From Firmicutes bacterium CAG:646 (GTDB lineage Bacteria > Bacillota > Clostridia > Lachnospirales > Lachnospiraceae), in assembly GCA_000432335.1 (NCBI GenBank), contig HF995343.1, positions 1-25,776 of the forward strand: DNA of 25,776 nucleotides, written 5' to 3'. The notes under the pieces were generated by a model. It was given only the letters and a program-made list of their open reading frames with translations. It had not been told where the DNA came from and searched no databases. Both the position numbers and the translations under genes were made by a program. Below are positions 14,654 to 23,300 of the stretch, piece after piece (positions within the stretch are counted from its first letter, which is position 1; every line of letters begins with the position of its first letter).

Positions 14654-15625
14654 ATGATGACACACAGAGAACAATTTATTAAAACGTTAAAATGTGAAAA
14701 AATCGGAGGGAGAGTTCCTCATTTTGAGCTGGTATTTTTCCTGACTATGGAAGCTTTCGGAAAGGTGCATCCCAGCCATCGGATATATGATCAGTGGAAT
14801 CAGATGAGTTATACGGAGAAGAAGCTTCATATTAATGATATTGCGGATATCCATATTGAAATTGCAAAAAAATATGATCACAGCGCTATTTTTGTTCAGC
14901 ATAATCTGCCGGGAGTGGAGAATGCCCGCTGGGTTCTGGAGACGATCCGGGAAAAGACAGGAGATGAGTATTATCTGATGATGCATGGAGATCCCACCTG
15001 GGCGATTCCGGATGGGGATAACATGATGGATTTTGCAGTGCAGATGCTGGAGGAACCGGAAGAGTTGAACGAGCAGTCTGAGCGGAGATTGGAAGATGCG
15101 CTGAATTTTGCAGAAAAAGTGAACAGCAACGGACACGTTCTGGATGGTTTCGCTTTGTGCTCCGATTACTGCTTTAATGTGAATCCATTTTTTACACCAG
15201 ATCAGTTTGATGAATTTATTGTTCCGTATCTGAAAAGAGTGATCGACGAGTACCGGAAGATGGGCTACTATACAATCAAACATACCGATGGAAATATTAT
15301 GCCTATCGTAAAGCAGATGGCAGACTGTGGACCGGATGCGATCCATTCTCTTGATCCTCAGGGAAATGTAAATCTGCGGGAAGTGCGTAAGATCGTAGGA
15401 GATAAGATTGCGCTGGTGGGAAATGTAAACTGCGGACTTTTGCAGACTGGAACCGATGAGGAATGTGATGCGGACGTTATGCGCGCACTGCGGGAAGGTA
15501 TGGCAGACGGAAAAGGTTATATTTTCTCCACGTCCAACTGTGTTTATACGGGTCTTCCTCTGGAACGGTATGAGAGAATGTGGAAATTATGGAGAGAGTA
15601 CGGCGTTTATCCGGAAAATAACTAA
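14654..15625 (+). CDS. Uroporphyrinogen decarboxylase-like (URO-D / MtaA-type) protein
   Basis: A 323-residue member of the URO-D superfamily, which holds true uroporphyrinogen decarboxylase and cobalamin/coenzyme-M methyltransferases. Visible family segments are CSDYCFNVNPFFTPDQFDEFIVPYL, YTIKHTDGNIMPIV (H210, D212), AIHSLDPQGNVNLREV, ALVGNVNCGLLQTGT and STSNCVYTGLPLERYERMW (C296). The H-x-D plus distal Cys could form a metal site like the zinc site of methyltransferases. The N-terminal RQAGRY motif of true HemE is absent and there is no heme or corrinoid gene nearby, so HemE is unlikely. ATG at 14654 or 14657 follows GGAGG; the frame is open from 14585. It is 23 bases before the response regulator and probably in one operon with it. 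Substrate unknown. Confidence 0.8.
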   Translation: MMTHREQFIKTLKCEKIGGRVPHFELVFFLTMEAFGKVHPSHRIYDQWNQMSYTEKKLHINDIADIHIEIAKKYDHSAIFVQHNLPGVENARWVLETIREKTGDEYYLMMHGDPTWAIPDGDNMMDFAVQMLEEPEELNEQSERRLEDALNFAEKVNSNGHVLDGFALCSDYCFNVNPFFTPDQFDEFIVPYLKRVIDEYRKMGYYTIKHTDGNIMPIVKQMADCGPDAIHSLDPQGNVNLREVRKIVGDKIALVGNVNCGLLQTGTDEECDADVMRALREGMADGKGYIFSTSNCVYTGLPLERYERMWKLWREYGVYPENN

Positions 15626-15648
15626 GAGAAAGTCAGGGAAGGAAGCAT

Positions 15649-17259
15649 ATGGAGAAGTATACGGTTCTTCTTGTAGATGATGAAGAAGATGTGATACAGG
15701 TTATCATGAGGAAAATTGATTGGGAAGGTCTTGGTTTTTCCGTGATCGGTTACGCCACCAATGGGGTGAAGGCTCTGGAGATGTTGGAAGAGTTTCAGCC
15801 GGATGTGGTGATGACGGATATCCGAATGCCCTATATGGATGGGATGGAGCTGTCCAAACGGATCCGGGCGGAATATCCGGGCACGAAGATCCTTCTTTTT
15901 ACAGGGTTTGATGAATTTGAGTATGCAAAAGAAGCGGTTCATCTGGAAGTAGAAGAGTATATTCTCAAGCCTTTGAATTCTCAGGAGCTGACTAAGGTAT
16001 TTACCCATTTAAAGGTTAAGCTGGATCAGGAGATTGATGAAAAGAGGAATGTGGAAATCCTGAAAAATTATTATATGGATTCCCTTCCTCTCTTACAAAC
16101 AAACTTTTACTCGACGCTGATCGAGGGAAGAATACACCAAAACGATCTGGAAAAATTCTTAAGGGATTATCAGATATCTCTGCCTGGTCCCTATTACTGC
16201 TGTCTTGTGATCCACACGTCAGCCACGCAGGTTCCGGGAGATATGAATCCTCTTTTGCTGGCGACTGCCGTTCAGAAGCAGGCGATGGAGCGTTTGGGAG
16301 AAAAGTGGGAGGCGAAATGTTTTTCTTATCTGGGAAAGACGATTTTGCTGGTGCAGTTGGGAGATGAGAATGAACTTCCGGATCTTACGGACGAGTGTGA
16401 CCGTTTCTGTAAATATGCCAACCGCATCATAGGGGCGGATGTGACTATAGGGATTGGAAAGGTATGCAGTACAATTCTGGAATTGTCCGAATCTTATGCG
16501 GGCGCCCGGGAAGCAGTGTCTTATCGGGTGATCTATGGCGCCATACGGGCGATCAATATTATGGAGATTGCCCCGCAGGAAATGAAGGAAAGTGGGATCA
16601 CAGGTGACGAAGAATTGGCGCATTTATTCAAGGTGATTCGTCTGAATGAAAAGGAAGACATCATTCAGGCGGTGAATCGATATTGCAGTCACATTTCCGT
16701 GGTGGAAAAATCACTGCAGCACCATTATATGGATGTGATGGAGCTGGTGAGCAGTCTGTACCGATTTGCTATGAATAATGAGATCCTTTTGGAGGATTTT
16801 TCCGGAGATATGGGAAAAATGTATACGGGATTGTTGGAGATGGAACCGGAAGCTCTGAAAAAGTGGCTGGTGGATACCAGTCTTTCTTTTCGGGAACAGC
16901 TCATCACTGCGAGAAATAAAACGACCCGTTCTCTTGTGGAGCGGGCGCGGGAGTATGTCTGCAATCATTATGAAGATGATGAGTTATCTTTGGATAGTAT
17001 TTGTGAGGAATTGGGCGTCTCAAATTCTTATTTTTCCACGGTATTTAAGAAGGAGACCGGCAATTCTTTTATCGGTTATCTCACGGATTATCGGATGGAC
17101 AGAGCTTCCCGTCTTCTCATTGAGACGAATGAAAAGAGTTATATGATAGCCAGAAGTGTGGGGTACACAGACCCGAATTATTTCAGCTATGTGTTTAAAC
17201 GGCGGTTTGGCGTATCTCCTTCCAAGTACAGAACGGAGCATATGGATGGTGGGCGATAA
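15649..17259 (+). CDS. Two-component response regulator, YesN/AraC type
   Basis: A 536-residue transcription regulator. Residues 1-120 are a receiver domain: acidic pocket D10-D11, phospho-acceptor D57 (VVMTDIRMPYMDG), the switch Thr in LLFTGFDEF and Lys in YILKPL. A central helical/linker region of about 300 residues follows. The C-terminal ~100 residues form a double helix-turn-helix of AraC type (LDSICEELGVSNSYFSTVFKKETG and IARSVGYTDPNYFSYVFKRRFGVSPSKYR). GGGAAGGAAG precedes the ATG. It overlaps the histidine kinase gene by 14 bases. By analogy with XylFII-LytS-YesN systems, it most likely activates the adjacent sugar transporter operon; that target is inferred. Confidence 0.94.
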   Translation: MEKYTVLLVDDEEDVIQVIMRKIDWEGLGFSVIGYATNGVKALEMLEEFQPDVVMTDIRMPYMDGMELSKRIRAEYPGTKILLFTGFDEFEYAKEAVHLEVEEYILKPLNSQELTKVFTHLKVKLDQEIDEKRNVEILKNYYMDSLPLLQTNFYSTLIEGRIHQNDLEKFLRDYQISLPGPYYCCLVIHTSATQVPGDMNPLLLATAVQKQAMERLGEKWEAKCFSYLGKTILLVQLGDENELPDLTDECDRFCKYANRIIGADVTIGIGKVCSTILELSESYAGAREAVSYRVIYGAIRAINIMEIAPQEMKESGITGDEELAHLFKVIRLNEKEDIIQAVNRYCSHISVVEKSLQHHYMDVMELVSSLYRFAMNNEILLEDFSGDMGKMYTGLLEMEPEALKKWLVDTSLSFREQLITARNKTTRSLVERAREYVCNHYEDDELSLDSICEELGVSNSYFSTVFKKETGNSFIGYLTDYRMDRASRLLIETNEKSYMIARSVGYTDPNYFSYVFKRRFGVSPSKYRTEHMDGGR

Positions 17260-19123
17260 ATATTTGAAGTGGTTGAAGGAGCTGAAGCCCAGGGGTATCC
17301 AATCTACCATCATGTTTTCGTTTTCGGTGATTTCCATTTCTATCATGGTGATTTTGGGAGCGCTGATGTATCTGCGCTTTTCCAATGCAGCCAGAGAAGA
17401 AATGATTCAGAGCACGAGAAAGCTTATGGAACAGACGGGTGAAAATCTGGAAGATTATCTGGGAAGCATGCGAAGGATTTCTGATGCAGTATACTATAAT
17501 GCCATCAAGGAAAATGATTTCTCCAGTGAAGATACAGAGATTCAAAAGGGAATGAATCTTCTGTATGAAGCCAACAGGGATAATCTTAAGGGGATTGCCG
17601 TGTATAATCATTATGGAAGTTTGATGGCGGCGGAGCCGGTGGCATCCCAGAAAGAGGACCCCAACATTACCCAGCAGGGCTGGTATCAGAAGGCGATGGA
17701 AGAAACAGAAAATATGCATTTTTCCACGCCGCACATTCAAAATTTGTTTAACGACAGCAAATTTCGGTATTATTGGGTGATTTCTTTAAGCCGCGCCATC
17801 GAGATTACAGATCATGGGGTATCTCAGACGGGAGTGCTTCTGGTGGATATGGATTACTCCGGTATTTCCCGGATGATGAACCAGATTAATACCTCCAACA
17901 ACGGGCAGTATTATTACTTGTGCGACAGTAATGGAGAAATTATTTATCATCCCCGGCAGATACAGATCAGTGACGGGATCTGTCAGGAGAGCAGTCAATG
18001 GGCGGCGGACTGTAAAGACGGCGTCTACGAGGAGCGGTTTGAGGGAGAGCGGCGGAAAGTGGTGGTAAATACCATCAGCTATACCGGCTGGAAACTGGTG
18101 GGTGTGATTCCTTATGAAGCATTCACTCACGGTATGTTGAATGTGAAATATTTTGTGGCGATTTTGATGCTTCTGACGGTAATGATGCTGGTGATCATCA
18201 GCTGGGTGGTATCTGCAAGGATTTCCAGTCCTATTCTAAAACTGAATGAGTCGGTGAAAGAGTATGAGGCAGGGGAAAAACCGGAGATTTACACGGGAGG
18301 TTCTATGGAAATACGCCATCTGGGACATTCCATCCAGAATTCCTATGAGCAGATCGACCGTTTGATGAAGGAGATTGTGAAAGAGCAGGATGAGCGGCGA
18401 AAAAGTGAGATGGATGCGCTGCAAAGTCAGATCAATCCTCATTTTTTGTATAATGCGCTGGAATCACTCACCTGGATGGTGGAAGCGGAGAAAAATGACG
18501 AGGCTGTTTTCCTGATCTCTCAGCTGGCAAAGCTGTTTCGTATCAGTCTGTCCAAAGGGCGCACTGTGATTCCCATCAAAGATGAACTTCAGCATGCAGA
18601 GAGCTATATGAATATTCAGAAAATCCGCTATAAAAATAAATTTTCTGTGGATTTTCAGGTAGACCCGGCGCTGTATGAGTATTGTACGGTGAAGCTGATC
18701 CTTCAGCCTATTCTGGAAAATGCCATTAATTACGGTGTCCGGGAAATGGATGACTGCGGAGAGATTGTGGTGTGGGGAAGAATGGAAGCGGGCGATCTTA
18801 TTCTGTCGGTGGAGGACAACGGGCTGGGGATGTCGGAAGAAGAAGTAGAGTTTGTACTGACAGACAGCAACCGAATACACAAACATGGCTCCGGCGTAGG
18901 TCTGGTGAATGTGAATAACCGGATCAAAATCCTGTTTGGAAAGGAATATGGATTACTTGTAGAAAGTGAGCCGGATGAAGGCACACGGGTATCGATTCGC
19001 ATACCGGCAGTTCCTTATACGGAGGAAAACAGAAAAATTTTGGAAAAAGGCCGTATTTTCAGCAGAGACGAGATGATCGCCCGGGAAAAAGAGTCTTATA
19101 AGGAAAAGAAAGATGAAGAATAA
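17246..19123 (+). CDS. Sensor histidine kinase, YesM/LytS type
   Basis: A 625-residue membrane kinase. Transmembrane helix 1 at about 20-43 (IMFSFSVISISIMVILGALMY), an extracytoplasmic Cache-like sensor domain to about 300, helix 2 at 302-325 (FVAILMLLTVMMLVIISWVV), a HAMP linker (RISSPILKLNESVKEYE), a His_kinase domain with phospho-acceptor H399 in SQINPHFLYNALESLTWM, and HATPase with ILQPILENAINYGV, VEDNGLGMSEEE and SGVGLVNVNNRIKILFG. The frame is open from 17156, but the ATG at 17246 is the start that leaves a short cytoplasmic tail before helix 1; it overlaps the regulator gene by 14 bases. Its 3' end overlaps the next gene by 11 bases, so regulator, kinase and anchored binding protein are translated together. 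Confidence 0.94.
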   Translation: MVGDKYLKWLKELKPRGIQSTIMFSFSVISISIMVILGALMYLRFSNAAREEMIQSTRKLMEQTGENLEDYLGSMRRISDAVYYNAIKENDFSSEDTEIQKGMNLLYEANRDNLKGIAVYNHYGSLMAAEPVASQKEDPNITQQGWYQKAMEETENMHFSTPHIQNLFNDSKFRYYWVISLSRAIEITDHGVSQTGVLLVDMDYSGISRMMNQINTSNNGQYYYLCDSNGEIIYHPRQIQISDGICQESSQWAADCKDGVYEERFEGERRKVVVNTISYTGWKLVGVIPYEAFTHGMLNVKYFVAILMLLTVMMLVIISWVVSARISSPILKLNESVKEYEAGEKPEIYTGGSMEIRHLGHSIQNSYEQIDRLMKEIVKEQDERRKSEMDALQSQINPHFLYNALESLTWMVEAEKNDEAVFLISQLAKLFRISLSKGRTVIPIKDELQHAESYMNIQKIRYKNKFSVDFQVDPALYEYCTVKLILQPILENAINYGVREMDDCGEIVVWGRMEAGDLILSVEDNGLGMSEEEVEFVLTDSNRIHKHGSGVGLVNVNNRIKILFGKEYGLLVESEPDEGTRVSIRIPAVPYTEENRKILEKGRIFSRDEMIAREKESYKEKKDEE

Positions 19124-20075
19124 ACGACGTTGGCTGATTTTGGAAGGCGTACTGGCCATTCTGGTGATTCTGGTGGCGGTTGCCATGCTCCGGGAAAAAA
19201 ATGGGAAGGAACAGGGTAAGATTTCCGTGATCGTTGAAAATTCAGATGATTATCAGTGGTCCGCATTTCGGTATGGGGTGGAAATGGCAGCCCGGGATGA
19301 AGATGTGGAAGTCTTCGTGGTGAATGTGAGCGGATCGCTGACTGCGAAGGAACAGGAAAAATTAATCCGCCAGGAAATAGAGAACGGGGCGGAAGGAATT
19401 ATTTTGCAGCCGCTTCCCGGTGAGGAAAGCCAGCAAATGATAAAAAAATGGCAGAAAAAGCTTCCGCTCCTATGTGTGGAGAGTACAGAAGGGGCAAGGG
19501 GAAAGCTTTCAGCAGTGCAGCCGGATCATTATAGCCTTGGGAGAATCCTGGGAGAGGAATTTCTGAAAGATTATAACGGAAGCCTGGAAAATAAGACGCT
19601 GGGTTTTTTTGCTAGAAGGAGAGATTCTGCGGTCACGCAGGAGAGAATGGAAGGATTTCAGGATGCGGTGAAAGATTCTGGAGCGCAGATCCGTTGGTTT
19701 CTGACGGCATCAGAGGAGAAAAATGTGGATAAGGCGCTGGAACTGAAGTCGCAGGTGGATGTGGTGATTTGCCTGGATGATTATAGTTTTACGAAGGCGG
19801 GAGAAGTGGCATCGGTCAATAATCTTCATGGAGCGCTGGTCTATGGCATTGGACATTCCACGGAAGCGATGTATTATGTGGATATGGGACTGGCAGAATG
19901 TGTGGTGGTACCGGATGAATTTCAGATGGGTTATCAAAGCCTTTGTGAGCTTAGCCGAAAGATACAGAACAGTTATTACGCAATGAAGAATCATCAGGTC
20001 TCGCATTCAGTAATACGCAGGGAAAATCTTTTTTCAAAGGAGAATCAGGAACTTTTGTTTACCATGAGCCAGTAA
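19113..20075 (+). CDS. Membrane-anchored sugar-binding-like sensor protein
   Basis: A 320-residue protein with one N-terminal helix (LILEGVLAILVILVAVAML, about 8-27) and no lipobox Cys, so it is probably anchored by an uncleaved signal helix. The rest resembles a type I periplasmic-binding fold (Peripl_BP_4): KISVIVENSDDYQWSAF, ENGAEGIILQPL, SLGRILGEEFL, TQERMEGFQDAV, VDVVICLDDYSF and the LVYGIGHSTEAMYYVDMG segment. The classical MglB sugar contacts are poorly conserved. It overlaps the kinase gene by 11 bases, the arrangement seen in XylFII-LytS-YesN three-component systems, where the anchored protein presents a sugar signal to the kinase. It is therefore more likely a sensor than a transport component. 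Ligand unknown. Confidence 0.85.
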   Translation: MKNKRRWLILEGVLAILVILVAVAMLREKNGKEQGKISVIVENSDDYQWSAFRYGVEMAARDEDVEVFVVNVSGSLTAKEQEKLIRQEIENGAEGIILQPLPGEESQQMIKKWQKKLPLLCVESTEGARGKLSAVQPDHYSLGRILGEEFLKDYNGSLENKTLGFFARRRDSAVTQERMEGFQDAVKDSGAQIRWFLTASEEKNVDKALELKSQVDVVICLDDYSFTKAGEVASVNNLHGALVYGIGHSTEAMYYVDMGLAECVVVPDEFQMGYQSLCELSRKIQNSYYAMKNHQVSHSVIRRENLFSKENQELLFTMSQ

Positions 20076-20091
20076 AAGAGGGGGGTGAGAT

Positions 20092-21135
20092 ATGCAAATC
20101 AGGAGAAAAACAGCGATAGCAGTGCTTGTGGGTACGTCTATGATATTTCTCGCTTCTTGTGGAAAGGAACAGGAGCAGGAGGTGCAAAGAGTCCACATGG
20201 GAGTGGCATATTATGACCAACGGGATACCTTTCTGAATGAGATGATCGGGGAGATGAAAAACCGGATGAAGGAATATGAAACAGAAGATGTGGAGATGAT
20301 GATGAGTATACGGGAGGCTGGCGGTGTTCAGAGAACCCAGAATGACCAGGTGAAGGAACTGATCGATGCGGGGTGTAATGTGCTGTGCGTCAATCTGGTA
20401 GATCGGGCAGATCCTTCTGAAATCATAGATCTTGCCAGAGAAAGGGAAGTCCCCATTATCTTTTTTAACCGAGAGCCGGTGGCAGAGGATCTTCAGCAGT
20501 GGGAAAATCTGTACTATGTGGGCGCTGATGCCAGACAATCGGGGGTTTTGCAGGGAGAGCTGGCAGCAGAGCGAATTCGGACAGATAAAAATATAGACCG
20601 GAATAAAGACGGAAAGATACAATATGTGGTTTTGGAGGGAGAAGCTGGGCATCAGGACGCGATCATCCGTACCGAAAATGCGGTGGAAACTTTGAAAGCC
20701 CAGGGAATAGAGCTGGAAAAGCTCAGCTATCAGATTGCTAACTGGAACCGGGCGCAGGCGGAAAATCGCATGGAACAGATGCTCAGCGAATATCAGAATC
20801 AAATCGAACTGGTGTTGGCAAATAATGACGATATGGCATTAGGGGCGATTGACGCTTATGAAAAGCGAAATTATACAGAATCAGCGCTTCCGGTGTTTTT
20901 CGGTATTGATGGGACAGATCCGGGACTGGAAGCGGTGGTGAACGGGAAACTGGCGGGAACCGTGTATAATGACAAAGAGGGTCAGGCAGAGGCCATCGTG
21001 AGGCTGGCGGCGGCATTGGTGACTGAAGAAGGAATGGAAATCATGGAATTTGAAAAGGACAAGTATATTTATACCCCGTATTTTCCGGTGACGGAGGAAA
21101 ATGTGGGAGACGTGATGCGAGGAGAGAGAAAATAA
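20092..21135 (+). CDS. Galactose-binding lipoprotein with conventional MglB order (likely sensor or secondary receptor)
   Basis: A 347-residue lipoprotein with lipobox FLASC (residues about 18-22). The order is that of E. coli MglB: RDTFLNE (D45, F47), LCVNLVD, FFNREP (N126), the calcium loop DRNKDGKIQ, GHQDAIIR (H187, D189), ANW (W218), LANNDDMALGA, FFGIDG and GTVYND. All main galactose/glucose contacts and the calcium loop are kept, so galactose or glucose binding is well supported. It starts 16 bases after the anchored binding-like protein, behind GAGGGGGG. No permease or ATPase follows, so it either feeds the MglA-MglC importer or acts with the anchored protein and kinase in sensing. Its stop codon abuts the long inverted repeat. 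Confidence 0.93.
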   Translation: MQIRRKTAIAVLVGTSMIFLASCGKEQEQEVQRVHMGVAYYDQRDTFLNEMIGEMKNRMKEYETEDVEMMMSIREAGGVQRTQNDQVKELIDAGCNVLCVNLVDRADPSEIIDLAREREVPIIFFNREPVAEDLQQWENLYYVGADARQSGVLQGELAAERIRTDKNIDRNKDGKIQYVVLEGEAGHQDAIIRTENAVETLKAQGIELEKLSYQIANWNRAQAENRMEQMLSEYQNQIELVLANNDDMALGAIDAYEKRNYTESALPVFFGIDGTDPGLEAVVNGKLAGTVYNDKEGQAEAIVRLAAALVTEEGMEIMEFEKDKYIYTPYFPVTEENVGDVMRGERK

Positions 21136-21286
21136 AGGAAATACTAATGCTTTGGTATATTGGAAATATTTATGCCACTCAAACTCAGTCTGCGCTCACT
21201 TTGAGCCTGAAGTCTCAAAGATGTGCGCAGACTGAGTTTGAGTGGCATAAATATTTCAGATAATACTAAAGCGTTAGTATTTCCTT
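21135..21286. repeat. Very long inverted repeat (hairpin) between convergent genes
   Basis: Arms of about 61 bp (21135-21195) and 62 bp (21225-21286) enclose a 29-nt centre that itself folds (CTTTGAG/CTCAAAG). The inner 33 bp (21163-21195 against 21225-21257) match perfectly; the outer part has two differences that are G-U compatible in the + strand RNA and one small internal loop. T-runs lie outside both arms (TTTTT at 21285-21289; ATTTT on the minus strand). It can serve as a bidirectional terminator, yet is far longer than needed. It contains the stop codon and last six codons of the minus-strand glycosidase. A small miniature transposable element is an alternative origin. Confidence 0.9.
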
Positions 21287-23065
21287 TTTACGTTTCAGGT
21301 GCAGCATGCCTCCAGGGCTTACCGGGAATGTGTGAATACCGGATAAGGGCATACAGATTTCGGAAGAAATAGTAGAACCTGCGCAATTTTTGATTTCTAC
21401 ATCAAAGAAGTTTTCTTCCGTTTGGACATATAAGAGGTGTCCTTTGGAACCGTTTAATATCCAGAAGTCTTTGGAAGGCGTTTTTTCCAGATGGATGATC
21501 TGGTTATTATCATAGCAGGCGATAACACAAGTATTTTCATCCCTGCTTTGCAAAAGGGGGTACAAACTTAGCGGTTTTGTAAGCGTGAAGGTTCCCTGCT
21601 GTAAGACTTTTCTGTAGGTAATGGAAAATGTAAGGTAATTCTCGAGAACCTGGTACTGTTCAGGATTTAATTCGTTCAGACGAACAGAAATCTGTAAAAC
21701 TCCAAAGATACAATGAATGAGCTGAATTGCCACATCTTCGGGGCTTTCGTCTGAATGCCACATAATCATATCTGAGTGAACGGCGGTATTGCCGCTTAAC
21801 AATTTCAAATCTGTAATTCCCACACGGTTGGTAATACCGGACAGAGGGCAGTCTCCTACTCGAAAAATATTTCCAAAACGGCGCATCTGAGGACCGATAT
21901 AATTTTGCCGAAACTCGATCATCAACTGAGAGTTTAATGTTTTTAGTGTGGAGGAGATTGTTGCCATCAATACATAGACGGCATCTTGAATTTCTGTAAA
22001 ATCCATCTCGGGGTGGAGAGATGGGGTGTCTGGATAAGCACGGAAAGAATCTATAAAATCAAGTTTCAGACCGTCCAGATTCCATTCGCAGACAGCTTTT
22101 TGGTAAACAGATACCAGATAATCCCGGACTTTGGGATAACGAGGATCTAAAATACCCGTTTTCAGTGTGTGATCATGGTGCAGCAGCATATCTTTAAAAG
22201 TATTCCACAAAGAGGAATTTTCACCAACAAAAGGAACACTGAACCAAAGCAGACATTTCATATCAAAGGAATGAATCAATTCTATATGTTCTCTAAAATC
22301 AAAAAATTTTGTTTCTTCGGCTTTCCAATCTCCGCAGAAAGCATAACCGCGGTTGCTGTCGGCTGTTTGCCAACCGTCATCGATAATGACAGCTTTCATT
22401 CCCAGCTTTTTTGCAAGTGCATACTCTCTGGAAAGATTTTCGTGGCTGACATTCTGATGATAGGAATACCAGGTAGAATACATGGGAAATCGTGCATCTT
22501 CAGGAACTTCAAGAGGAGCGTCAGTAAGAAGATGATCCCACCAAAGGGTAACTTGTGGCAAAATGCTACTGATATTTTCAGGGGAAAAGAAGGAACGAAA
22601 ATTAAAGGTAAGATTGCTGACAGTTACCGGGAAATACAGGATGATATCGATAGAAAGACAACCGTTTTCTTCGTGGACGCCTGCATTAAAAAAAAGATCT
22701 CGGCTCACTTCGCTAAAAGCCAGCGTTATTTTATTATTTCCATCAGTGTCAAAAAAACAGAGTACGGGTGCGGAATGACTGAGATTTATTTGATGAAAGT
22801 CGCTCCAGTCTCCAGTCAAATGTTTTTGAAAGCCAGAAACAGGAGTCCATATGCCAGCGATTCCGAGCATAGGATATTCCAGATGAAGATGAAAGAAAGG
22901 TTCATCTTTTAGAGGAAATTGTGCCAGACAAGTGCGGTTTCCAGCGACAGAATCATGAAAGGAAAGTGTATATCTGTTTTCAAAACAGGATTCAGTGATG
23001 GAAGTTTTATTTTCCATAACAGAAAGTTTATTTGCGTTTACTTGCGCCGATAATGTATTGTACAT
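21266..23065 (-). CDS. GH36-family alpha-galactosidase-like enzyme
   Basis: A 599-residue glycosidase without a signal peptide, so cytoplasmic. An N-terminal beta-sandwich of about 200 residues precedes a TIM barrel with FPMYSTWYSYHQ, AVIIDDGWQ, LKTGILDPRYP and GLKLDFIDS with probable nucleophile D336. FRVGDCPLSG carries probable acid/base D405. A C-terminal beta domain follows (ILNGSKGHLLYVQTEENFF). These are hallmarks of the melibiase family (PF02065); GH36 covers alpha-galactosidase and alpha-N-acetylgalactosaminidase, and the sequence alone does not decide. The ATG at 23065 has a strong GGAGG. It is divergent from a carbohydrate ABC importer operon, which probably brings in its oligosaccharide substrate. 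Its last codons lie in the long inverted repeat. Confidence 0.88.
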   Translation of the reverse strand: MYNTLSAQVNANKLSVMENKTSITESCFENRYTLSFHDSVAGNRTCLAQFPLKDEPFFHLHLEYPMLGIAGIWTPVSGFQKHLTGDWSDFHQINLSHSAPVLCFFDTDGNNKITLAFSEVSRDLFFNAGVHEENGCLSIDIILYFPVTVSNLTFNFRSFFSPENISSILPQVTLWWDHLLTDAPLEVPEDARFPMYSTWYSYHQNVSHENLSREYALAKKLGMKAVIIDDGWQTADSNRGYAFCGDWKAEETKFFDFREHIELIHSFDMKCLLWFSVPFVGENSSLWNTFKDMLLHHDHTLKTGILDPRYPKVRDYLVSVYQKAVCEWNLDGLKLDFIDSFRAYPDTPSLHPEMDFTEIQDAVYVLMATISSTLKTLNSQLMIEFRQNYIGPQMRRFGNIFRVGDCPLSGITNRVGITDLKLLSGNTAVHSDMIMWHSDESPEDVAIQLIHCIFGVLQISVRLNELNPEQYQVLENYLTFSITYRKVLQQGTFTLTKPLSLYPLLQSRDENTCVIACYDNNQIIHLEKTPSKDFWILNGSKGHLLYVQTEENFFDVEIKNCAGSTISSEICMPLSGIHTFPVSPGGMLHLKRKKEILTL

Positions 23066-23203
23066 AAATACCTCCGTAATAAAATAGAATTATCTTTTAC
23101 TAAACTATCACAAAGAAAAGTAAAATACAATGGGTAAAAAAGAAAAAATGATAGGTAAAAATTGTGAAATATGGATAAAATGATAAAAAAATAAAAAGGT
23201 ATA

Positions 23204-23232
23204 TTGACAATTATAGAGAATTGTGATAATTT
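23204..23232 (+). promoter_or_regulatory. Candidate promoter with internal operator for the carbohydrate ABC importer
   Basis: A perfect TTGACA (23204-23209), a 17-nt spacer and TAATTT (23227-23232). The spacer region contains an inverted repeat ACAATT/AATTGT (23207-23212 and 23219-23224) that overlaps the -35 box, a good place for a repressor. A long A-rich tract just upstream (about 23150-23200) could act as an UP element. The divergent minus-strand glycosidase has GGAGG before its ATG, but its promoter is not clear. Confidence 0.55.
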
Positions 23233-23300
23233 TGGCTTACAAAACAAGTAGCTACTATATCGAAAAAATAAAATAGTTTACTAAAAAGGAGGAATATATC

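Noticed and set aside
14654..15625. Annotation as hemE, true uroporphyrinogen decarboxylase
   Set aside because: The RQAGRY substrate-binding motif is missing and no heme biosynthesis genes are nearby; only the superfamily fold is supported.
21135..21286. CRISPR repeat or tRNA-like element
   Set aside because: There is only one inverted pair with no repeat-spacer periodicity and no cloverleaf; it is a single long hairpin.
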